Below the pieces are notes generated by a model that saw only the letters and a list, made by a program, of their open reading frames with translations, was not told the origin of the DNA and ran no database searches. From Candidatus Tenebribacter mawsonii (lineage in GTDB: Bacteria; Cloacimonadota; Cloacimonadia; Cloacimonadales; TCS61), in contig JAVCCD010000026.1 of assembly GCA_030765665.1 (NCBI GenBank), forward strand, positions 1 to 6,687: DNA of 6,687 nucleotides, given 5' to 3'. Positions 1-5,696 of this stretch are shown here, one piece after another. Made by a program: the position numbers and the translations under genes. Position 1 is the stretch's first letter. Each line of letters begins with the position of its first letter.

Positions 1-2231
1 ACCATTGGTCCTGCATCAACTGCAGCAGGATGATCACCTGTTGCGGCGATATCATAACCTACCCAATATTCGTTACCAGCTACCAGAGGTACAGGTGTAG
101 TTAAAAGATGATTTGTGAATTCTCCCATTAATGCTACAGAAGTTACATCTTCTTCATATACTAATGTACCAGGATCGCCTGAGCTTCCACCTTCATATAC
201 CTGAATTCCAACATAACTGAAATCAAGTGAGTGAAGGAGAATCTTAACTCTGGTAATTTCCCAATTATCATAGTAAACAGATAATTCTTCAGCTGTGAAA
301 CGAGCGGCACAAATGAAGTCTGTTGCTGCTCCAGTTCCAATTCCATTAGCATCGTATCCTGAATGATATACAAGTTCTTCTACTGCTCCTCCGGTAGGAA
401 GTTCCCAAGTAACAAGTACATCGTTGTAATCTTCTACAACAGCTGCAGGATTTATTGGTGGATCAAACGGAGGGACCCAACCAGGACAAAACACAACTTC
501 AATAATATCTGATTCACCTTCATCATAAATCGCTGATACGCCTGCTAAATATGTTTGATCTGGTTCTAATCCAGTATAGATATATTCAAATACATCAACA
601 CCAACTGTACCATCAATCACACCATCAAGATATATATTATATCCAGTAAGCACGTTTGAGGATGGAATTGGAGATTCCCAGCTTACTGTACATGACCAAT
701 CTTCAACTTGTACATTTTGAGGTGGATATAAAATAGAAGCTTCTTCTGGATCATATAAGCCATTATGCTGGATATTAACTCCATCAATTATCATATAGGC
801 GAGGTCTTCGTTCCAGGCTGAATCAGTATCCCATAAATAGCATTCAACCACCCAATTCATAATGTCTGTTGCTGCACCAATAATCTCCAGATCACCATCA
901 TTATCTACATCACCAAATACTGGCGGTATTTGCATTGTTGTTGAATACATTGAAGTTCCGCAGTCTAACGGCCAATCAGTAAGATGAGTTCCATCATGAT
1001 TATAAGCATCGTATCCGAATCCAAAATTATTATCATCTATCATCAATTCTACATTATCATCACCATCAAGATCTGCGATTCCAATCTGAGCATAGATCGC
1101 ATTAGTTGGTCCGGCAGGAAAACCTGCAAGATCATTGCCTTCAGCATCCCAGGCATAAATGTAGTCAATTGGAGTACCGGATCCAACCTGATCTCCAACT
1201 ACAACATCTAATGATCCATCTTGGTCAATATCCCCGATTGATACAGTTCCAAATACCCACTGATCTGTAGTTTGGGGCCAACCGGTTGCAGCACTTGCAT
1301 CATCATTAACTACAAAAACTGCTCCTGCATTACTAGAGCAACCACCCCAGATTATTTCTCTCAATCCATCATCATCAATATCGCATAAAATGGGCTGAGA
1401 ATAAGAATATGTGTAGCCTGTATTTGATAATGGGAATCCTGGTAGTAAATTTCCTGAAAGATCAAAAACATGAAGCATGTTATAACTTAAAGCCACTACT
1501 TCTGGAATTCCATCTCCGGTTATATCACCTGCAGAGATCCCTGCTCCCGGAATATAATCCAGTTCCTGTGGAAAACCAGGATATACGCTTCCATCACCAT
1601 CATATACATAAACCCAGCCTTGTGGATGACTTCTAACATTTACAAGAATTTCCATGTCTCCATTTGCATCGAGATCAAAAAGACAAACGTTATTTGTACC
1701 ACCTCCGGCTTGAGTTACAGGAAAACCATTGCAAGCTGTTCCATCTAATTCAAAAGCATAAAGCGCACCAGTGTTAGCATTAGAATTATTGCGGCTTGTG
1801 CAGACAATCTCAATTTCCCCATCATCGTCAATATCACCAGCTGCAGGGCTACTCCAAATATAAAAGCTTAACTGAACCGGCCAGCCAGGAACAGTGCTTC
1901 CATCCAAATTCAAAGCAGTTATTTTGGTACCAACACCAAAGAGAATTTCTAATTCTGGATCTGCATCCATATTAACATAAATTGCTCCATTTTTACAATT
2001 AGAGCCAGTATAACTAATAGGCCAACCATCTGCTACAGCTGGAAGTTCCCTTGTTAAAGTCGTATTACTAATAAGATGTGAATCCAGATCATTTATTAAT
2101 ACTCTGCCTTCCAGATCAGGAACCACTATTTTTTGGATATCCTCTGGTAATTGTGAATAATGAACAATTTCTGCTGATAGTTTTAAAGAGATTAGAATAA
2201 TAAAAATAATAAACACTTTAAATAGTTTCAT
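1..2231 (-). CDS. Large secreted protein with FG-GAP/VCBS-like propeller repeats and fibronectin-III-like modules (C-terminus off window)
   Basis: Seen: 743 codons without a stop, entering from the left edge, so the C-terminus is missing. The start ATG (2229-2231) follows a strong AAGGGAG ribosome site (2237-2243) with a 5-base spacer. Residues 1-20 form a signal peptide (MKLFK, hydrophobic core, cleavage probably after LSA). Residues 69-452 hold eight units of about 50 residues, each with a G[WF]P turn and then a D-x-D-x-[DN]-G-x-x-E-I loop, for example DIDDDGEIEI at 133 and DVDNDGDLEI at 441. Residues 502-580 look like a fibronectin type III domain (PPQNV...VSWESP). A second begins near 592 (NPAAV...VTWELP) and runs into a beta-sandwich module (about 622-743) with HSGYDANGIG and EYWVGYD motifs. 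Family knowledge: such loops bind calcium in beta-propellers of exported adhesins and surface proteins. Inference: an extracellular or surface protein, possibly with a C-terminal sorting tag beyond the edge. No catalytic motif was seen, and its ligand is unknown. Confidence 0.88.
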   Translation of the reverse strand, partial: MKLFKVFIIFIILISLKLSAEIVHYSQLPEDIQKIVVPDLEGRVLINDLDSHLISNTTLTRELPAVADGWPISYTGSNCKNGAIYVNMDADPELEILFGVGTKITALNLDGSTVPGWPVQLSFYIWSSPAAGDIDDDGEIEIVCTSRNNSNANTGALYAFELDGTACNGFPVTQAGGGTNNVCLFDLDANGDMEILVNVRSHPQGWVYVYDGDGSVYPGFPQELDYIPGAGISAGDITGDGIPEVVALSYNMLHVFDLSGNLLPGFPLSNTGYTYSYSQPILCDIDDDGLREIIWGGCSSNAGAVFVVNDDASAATGWPQTTDQWVFGTVSIGDIDQDGSLDVVVGDQVGSGTPIDYIYAWDAEGNDLAGFPAGPTNAIYAQIGIADLDGDDNVELMIDDNNFGFGYDAYNHDGTHLTDWPLDCGTSMYSTTMQIPPVFGDVDNDGDLEIIGAATDIMNWVVECYLWDTDSAWNEDLAYMIIDGVNIQHNGLYDPEEASILYPPQNVQVEDWSCTVSWESPIPSSNVLTGYNIYLDGVIDGTVGVDVFEYIYTGLEPDQTYLAGVSAIYDEGESDIIEVVFCPGWVPPFDPPINPAAVVEDYNDVLVTWELPTGGAVEELVYHSGYDANGIGTGAATDFICAARFTAEELSVYYDNWEITRVKILLHSLDFSYVGIQVYEGGSSGDPGTLVYEEDVTSVALMGEFTNHLLTTPVPLVAGNEYWVGYDIAATGDHPAAVDAGPM
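876..2027 (-). repeat. Eight-fold coding repeat of about 150 bases (propeller blades with calcium loops)
   Basis: The repeat is within the secreted-protein gene. G[WF]P-type turns fall at residues 69, 116, 169, 219, 265, 317, 370 and 419 (the last is DWP). The matching acidic loops begin at residues 87, 133, 186, 236, 284, 334, 387 and 441. The period is 46-54 residues, and the turn-to-loop distance is 17-22. The first loop (NMDADPELE) and the seventh (DLDGDDNVE) lack the usual glycine position, so they may bind calcium weakly. The units are diverged in DNA, so this is an old protein repeat rather than a recent tandem duplication. Eight units would fit a seven- or eight-bladed propeller. Confidence 0.8.
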
Positions 2232-2261
2232 AGTTTCTCCCTTAGTATTATTTCTGTTTTC

Positions 2262-2291
2262 ATTAATTGTTTTTCTTTAATTTCGTGTCAA
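2262..2291 (-). promoter_or_regulatory. Candidate promoter for the secreted-protein gene
   Basis: On the minus strand there is a perfect TTGACA (2291-2286). After an 18-base gap comes ATTAAT (2267-2262), a 4-of-6 match to TATAAT. It lies about 30 bases upstream of the start codon at 2231. The -35 box is good and the -10 box is weak. In AT-rich DNA of an unconfirmed phylum this is only a candidate. Confidence 0.35.
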
Positions 2292-2348
2292 CTATCTTGT
2301 TTTGTACCAGTAAATCTATTCCAATAACTGTTTAGAATCATAATTTAA

Positions 2349-2379
2349 TTGACATTAGAAAACCTAATTAAAATATAGA
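2349..2379 (+). promoter_or_regulatory. Candidate promoter for the sugar permease operon
   Basis: There is a perfect TTGACA at 2349-2354, followed 19 bases later by TATAGA (2374-2379); an alternative -10 box is TAGAAT at 2376-2381. It sits just upstream of the first permease gene, whose ribosome site AGGA is at 2392-2395. A short inverted repeat, TTTAATT (2344-2350) with AATTAAA (2366-2372), brackets the -35 box and spacer. It could be an operator, but such a match is easy to get by chance in this AT-rich stretch. The transcription start would fall close to the start codon, so the leader would be very short. Confidence 0.35.
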
Positions 2380-2401
2380 ATAAAAATAGATAGGAAATTG
2401 T

Positions 2402-3571
2402 ATGATAAGGTTAATAGTAATAATATTTGTTTTAATTATATCTGGTTTTGTTACTCAGAAAATGAGTGTGAAAAAAGGTTACTCAAAAGGTTATCTATGG
2501 GGCTTACTTTTGGGAATTATTGGAATAGTAATTGTTGCAATTAGACCTTTTAAATTAAATAAAGAATTGATTACAAAAAAAAAGAAATTTGATTTTGGTC
2601 CATATTTATATATTTTACCGGCAGCAATTATTATTATTGTTTTCCGTCTGGTCCCAATAATTTTGTCGTTCATAGTCAGTTTTTATGATTGGACGATAAC
2701 GGGTCCGGGAAAATTCATCGGATTTGAAAATTACATAACGATGTTTCATGATGGTGAATTCTGGCAATCGATGCTTAACACTTTCTATTTGGTGATTTTT
2801 GTTGTTCCAATAAGTTTAGTACTTTCACTTGTTTTTGCAAATTTCTTGAATGGAATCGAAAAATTGAAAAGTCTCTTTCGCTCAATATATTTCATTCCTA
2901 CCGTAACTTCAATGGTTGCTATTTCTATTGTTTGGAAGATCATCTTCAATCAACAAACCGGGCTGGCAAATTTCTTCTTAACTAATATTGGATTTGCTCC
3001 GATGGGTTGGTTGGCAGAAAGTCGTGGAGTAATAGACTTATTTCTAAGTAGTATGGGATTTAATTTCAGTGGATTCATTCAATCGTTTTCACATGGAATT
3101 GGAATAAACTACAATACTTTGTATTTACTTATGGGAGGTCCCTCACTTGCGTTATTCTGTATTATTATTGTAACTATCTGGAAGGGACTTGGCTACAACA
3201 CCATTATCTATCTTGCGGGACTGCAGAATATTCCAAAAGTATATTATGAAGCTGCTGATATTGATGGAGCTGGAAAAATACGTCAATTTTTTAAGATCAC
3301 TTGGCACATGATATCCCCAACTACGTTTTACGTTTTAATGATGACTACAATTGTTACTTTTCAGGTATTCTCACAAATTTACTTGATGACAGGTCCACCC
3401 ATTGGAGGTCCACTTGGAACAACCAAAGTGATCGTATACTTCTTATTTGATAAAGGATTTGGAGAAAGCAATAACCTTAGTTATGCAAGCGCGATCGCTT
3501 TAGTGCTATTTGGAATAATCCTCACACTTACACTTTTCCAAAAACGACTGGAAAAGAAAGTTCACTATTAA
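2402..3571 (+). CDS. Carbohydrate ABC transporter permease, MalF/UgpA-like, with a two-helix N-terminal extension
   Basis: This is one of the two membrane subunits of a binding-protein-dependent sugar importer in the inner membrane. Seen: 389 residues, against about 290-310 for typical members of this family. The canonical core starts near residue 66 (YLYILPA...), with helices at about 68-93, 128-148, 163-182, 247-268, 308-328 and 360-379. The EAA loop that docks on the ATPase is at 283-290 (EAADIDGA). The phrases FIGFENY, FRSIYFIP and VIVYFLF are typical of the family. Odd: residues 1-50 add two extra hydrophobic segments (2-17 and 30-47) ending in a lysine-rich linker. The outer loop between helices 3 and 4 carries about 35 additional residues (209-246). 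The start ATG has AGGA (2392-2395) six bases upstream. The partner permease gene follows 10 bases after the stop. The exact substrate cannot be told from the sequence; family membership is secure. Confidence 0.93.
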   Translation: MIRLIVIIFVLIISGFVTQKMSVKKGYSKGYLWGLLLGIIGIVIVAIRPFKLNKELITKKKKFDFGPYLYILPAAIIIIVFRLVPIILSFIVSFYDWTITGPGKFIGFENYITMFHDGEFWQSMLNTFYLVIFVVPISLVLSLVFANFLNGIEKLKSLFRSIYFIPTVTSMVAISIVWKIIFNQQTGLANFFLTNIGFAPMGWLAESRGVIDLFLSSMGFNFSGFIQSFSHGIGINYNTLYLLMGGPSLALFCIIIVTIWKGLGYNTIIYLAGLQNIPKVYYEAADIDGAGKIRQFFKITWHMISPTTFYVLMMTTIVTFQVFSQIYLMTGPPIGGPLGTTKVIVYFLFDKGFGESNNLSYASAIALVLFGIILTLTLFQKRLEKKVHY

Positions 3572-3581
3572 AGGTAATTTA

Positions 3582-4553
3582 ATGAAAAAATCAATCTCGT
3601 ATATAATTCTTAGTGTTTGTGGTTTATTGATGGTTATTCCATTTATTTGGATGTTAACAACTTCTGTAAAATCACAATTAGAAGTTAATAAAGGCAATGT
3701 TGGTTTTTTGCCAATTGAACACTATTCAACCTATGAAGAAGATGGAAAAGTTTACAGAATAACTTCTGTTAAGATCGAAGGAGATAGCACTTTCATTCAT
3801 GTATTTGATGAGAATATGAATCGTATCCGTTCTTACGAAAAAGTTGCCAGTTCAAGAATCATTAATAAAAAAAAGTTTAAATTACATTTTGAAAATTACA
3901 AAGAAGCATTCACGAAGGTACCTTTTAAACGGTATTTCATTAATACAGTATTTGTCTCGTTTTCTGTAGTACTTGGAGTGTTGATAACTGGTTCACTGGC
4001 TGCTTATGCCTTTGCTACAATGAGATTCAAAGGTAGAGATTTCATCTTTTATCTTTTCATAAGCATGATGATGGTTCCTCAACCGGTTTATCTAATTCCT
4101 TCTTATGTATTATTAAATCATCTCGGTTGGATAGATACTTACAATGCACTAATTATACCGTGGATAGCCAATATCTTCACGATATTCCTGCTCCGGCAAC
4201 AATTTAAAACTATACCATCTGAGTTATTTGATGCAGCTAGAATTGATGGTTGTGGACGCTTTCGAACTTTATGGACATTAGTTCTACCTCTCTCTAAATC
4301 GGTAATTGTAACTTCAGCAATATTTGGTTTTATAGGAAGTTGGAACAGTTTTATGTGGCCATTGATCATGACTGATAGTCCTTCTATTCGAGTTCTTCAA
4401 GTGGGTCTCAGTTACTTCTCACAGGAAGCATCTGCTCAAACATCTCTTTTGATGGCAGCTTCTACTTTCAGTATTCTGCCGCTGGTTATTTTATTCCTTT
4501 TTGCTCAGAAACAGATCATTGCCAGTTTTGCTTCGAGTGGATTGAAGGGATAG
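3582..4553 (+). CDS. Carbohydrate ABC transporter permease, MalG/UgpE-like, with an insertion in the first outer loop
   Basis: This is the second membrane subunit of the same importer, expected to pair with the gene just upstream. Seen: 323 residues, longer than the usual 270-290. Helix 1 is at about 8-27 (MVIPFIWMLTTSVK). The usual ENYKEAF segment and the phrase RYFINT (103-122) lead into helix 2. The EAA loop is at 215-223 (LFDAARIDG), followed by LPLSKS. The C-terminus, QKQIIASFASSGLKG, is a typical family ending. Odd: about 55 residues (46-100), polar and predicted to be mostly beta strand, are inserted in the first periplasmic loop before ENYKEAF (VYRITSVKIEGDSTFIHVFD). The start ATG has AGG (3572-3574) seven bases upstream and sits 10 bases after the previous stop, so the two are almost certainly co-transcribed. 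Its 3' end faces the convergent yqaA gene 89 bases away. The substrate is unknown. Confidence 0.94.
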   Translation: MKKSISYIILSVCGLLMVIPFIWMLTTSVKSQLEVNKGNVGFLPIEHYSTYEEDGKVYRITSVKIEGDSTFIHVFDENMNRIRSYEKVASSRIINKKKFKLHFENYKEAFTKVPFKRYFINTVFVSFSVVLGVLITGSLAAYAFATMRFKGRDFIFYLFISMMMVPQPVYLIPSYVLLNHLGWIDTYNALIIPWIANIFTIFLLRQQFKTIPSELFDAARIDGCGRFRTLWTLVLPLSKSVIVTSAIFGFIGSWNSFMWPLIMTDSPSIRVLQVGLSYFSQEASAQTSLLMAASTFSILPLVILFLFAQKQIIASFASSGLKG

Positions 4554-4642
4554 GTTCAACAACAAAGAAGAAAGTATTATATATATTGTTCACACTTGGG
4601 TAAGTTTGTCTTAGTTCTGTCAAGAAAGTCTAGCTACTCGTT

Positions 4643-5089
4643 TTAAACAAAAAAGGCTGCTACAATTATATAACCTACTATTCGGAATGAGTAGACTATT
4701 ATGGAAAATTTAAAGAAATTTATACGAAAGATTCCAGCAGCAATTGTAATGGGGTCACCAACAAATGGTGCCCAAGCAAGAAACAAACTGTAAGTTCCAT
4801 ACTTCCGAACATACCTGATAGCTTTTCTGCCATTTTTGCTTTTTCTAAGTTTAGGAATTAATGGCCTGCCTATTAACCTGCCTATCCAGTAATTTGCAGC
4901 ACAACCCAAACTATTGCCAATAGAGCAAGCAATAAGTGCAGGTATGGGTGGAGCTCCTGCTGCTAACGCTGCAAGCAATATTGCAGAAGAACTAGCGGGT
5001 ACGATAGTCGCCGCAATAAATGATGTGAAAAAGAGTGCTATTATACCGTAATTATTTATAAAATCCAGAAGCCAGGGAGATAGATCCAT
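4643..5089 (-). CDS. yqaA: YqaA-like small membrane protein (DedA/VTT superfamily)
   Basis: This is an inner-membrane protein of 148 residues, the usual size for the YqaA branch of the DedA/SNARE-associated family. Seen: an amphipathic start (SPWLLDFINNYGIIALF), then ATIVPASSSAILLAAL (27-42) and the conserved GNSLGCAANYWIGR (58-71). A basic cytoplasmic stretch (RPLIPKLRKSKNGRK) follows, and then the second conserved block WAPFVGDPITIAAGIFR (106-122) with a final hydrophobic helix. Family knowledge: DedA/VTT proteins are linked to lipid flipping and membrane homeostasis, but the role of YqaA itself is not settled. It is last in the minus-strand operon, starting 4 bases after the transposase stop. 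Its ribosome site AGGA (5097-5100) lies over the end of that upstream gene, seven bases from the ATG. The end is a TAA with no clear terminator hairpin after it. Confidence 0.88.
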   Translation of the reverse strand: MDLSPWLLDFINNYGIIALFFTSFIAATIVPASSSAILLAALAAGAPPIPALIACSIGNSLGCAANYWIGRLIGRPLIPKLRKSKNGRKAIRYVRKYGTYSLFLAWAPFVGDPITIAAGIFRINFFKFSIIVYSFRIVGYIIVAAFFV

Positions 5090-5093
5090 TTAT

Positions 5094-5696
5094 TTATCCT
5101 AAACAGCTATATTCATCTGTTTCCCAATTCAATGGATTATTTTGTATATATTGTTTTGTGTTATTCAGATCTTCTTCATTTCTAATAATATGATCATAAT
5201 AACTTCGCTGCCAAACATGAGCACCTTTGGAATTGCAGATATTATTTATTAATTTTGATGAATTCATTTTGAATCTTCCAATAATTTTGGATAACAACAT
5301 TTTTCTTCTTTCAATTCGTAGGGGTAATTCACGAATTACCCTATTATTTTGTGATGGATCATCTTCGGGAGATTCGTGAATTGTATGGTTTATTTCGGGC
5401 ATTTGCCGAATCTTATGGTTTGTTTCAGGCGATTCGTGGATCGCCCCTACAATCCAAATTATGCCGTGGATGTGGTTTGGCATTATCACAAAATCATCCA
5501 ATTTTATATTATCATAATTCTCTGGGATTTGATACCAACTGGTTTGAATAATTTTACCAACATTATTTAAATGCATCAATCCATTTTCTATTTCACCGAA
5601 TATCTCTTTCCTTTTGTAAGAACAGATTGTAATAAAATATGCTCCTGAATTTGAATAATTATAATTTTCCAAACGTAAGGAATTTTTTCTTTTCAT
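5094..5696 (-). CDS. REP-associated tyrosine transposase (IS200-like Y1 family, RAYT)
   Basis: This is a single-strand HUH nuclease-like transposase of 200 residues. Seen: an N-terminal SGAYFITICSYKR strand typical of the family, the HUH motif in MPNHIHG (H75 and H77), and the C-terminal block VWQRSYYDHIIRNEEDL with candidate catalytic tyrosines Y166/Y167, then YIQNNPLNW. All key motifs are present, so the enzyme could be active. I take the ATG at 5694-5696 as the start; the TTG one codon earlier is also possible. The first A of this ATG is the last base of the Nif3 stop (TGATG), and no good ribosome site precedes it, which suggests translational coupling. Odd: residues 85-114, between the two motifs, are a tandem decapeptide repeat, and the DNA contains two REP-like palindromes. 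Family knowledge: RAYTs are usually single-copy and domesticated, and act on REP hairpins rather than moving themselves. No flanking IS ends were seen. Confidence 0.92.
   Translation of the reverse strand: MKRKNSLRLENYNYSNSGAYFITICSYKRKEIFGEIENGLMHLNNVGKIIQTSWYQIPENYDNIKLDDFVIMPNHIHGIIWIVGAIHESPETNHKIRQMPEINHTIHESPEDDPSQNNRVIRELPLRIERRKMLLSKIIGRFKMNSSKLINNICNSKGAHVWQRSYYDHIIRNEEDLNNTKQYIQNNPLNWETDEYSCLG
5318..5341 (+). repeat. REP-like palindrome A inside the transposase gene
   Basis: A GTAGGGG head is followed by a perfect hairpin: the arm GGGTAATTC (5322-5330), a 2-base loop AC, and the arm GAATTACCC (5333-5341). It matches element B (read on the minus strand from 5450) at 18 of 24 positions. 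Four of the six differences fall in stem pairs that change together (TA/TA here, CG/CG there). In the minus-strand reading frame it encodes the VIRELPL part of the transposase. Confidence 0.7.
5355..5444 (-). repeat. 30-base tandem repeat, three units, encoding a decapeptide in the transposase
   Basis: Three in-frame units encode AIHESPETNH, KIRQMPEINH and TIHESPEDDP (residues 85-114). A fourth, out-of-phase echo, VIRELP (120-125), is encoded by palindrome A. In DNA, units 1 and 2 share a CCNGAAAYAAACCAT-like block, and units 1 and 3 share CACGAATC. The segment lies between the HUH motif and the catalytic tyrosine helix, where the family normally has a variable linker. The repeat has probably grown by slippage or by copying of the palindrome half. 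Confidence 0.7.
5427..5450 (-). repeat. REP-like palindrome B inside the transposase gene, inverted relative to A
   Basis: Read on the minus strand from 5450 it begins with the same GTAGGGG head. Its stem arms are GGCGATCC and GAATCGCC around an AC loop, with one imperfect pair. It shares CACGAAT with element A in the same position. It lies 85 bases from A in opposite orientation, an arrangement resembling the paired REPs of BIME-type elements. It encodes VGAIHESP of the transposase. Confidence 0.65.

Noticed and set aside
984..1636. Plus-strand open frames of about 75 codons within the left region
   Set aside because: They lie opposite the clear secreted-protein gene, have no ribosome site or recognisable domain, and have low-complexity translations.
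3491..3498. GCGATCGC octamer, like the HIP1 sequence of cyanobacteria
   Set aside because: A single copy inside the permease coding sequence, with nothing else cyanobacterial in the window; most likely chance.
4554..4642. Possible bidirectional terminator between the convergent permease and yqaA genes
   Set aside because: I found no GC-rich stem followed by a T run on either strand. The region is AT-rich with no convincing hairpin.
4675..4694. Short inverted repeat CTACT...AGTAG near the end of yqaA
   Set aside because: Only five base pairs, inside coding sequence and without a T tract; not enough for a terminator or site.
5351..5570. Plus-strand open frames over the transposase gene
   Set aside because: Shadows of the minus-strand transposase, which has all its family motifs. 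Their openness comes from the repeated palindromic DNA.
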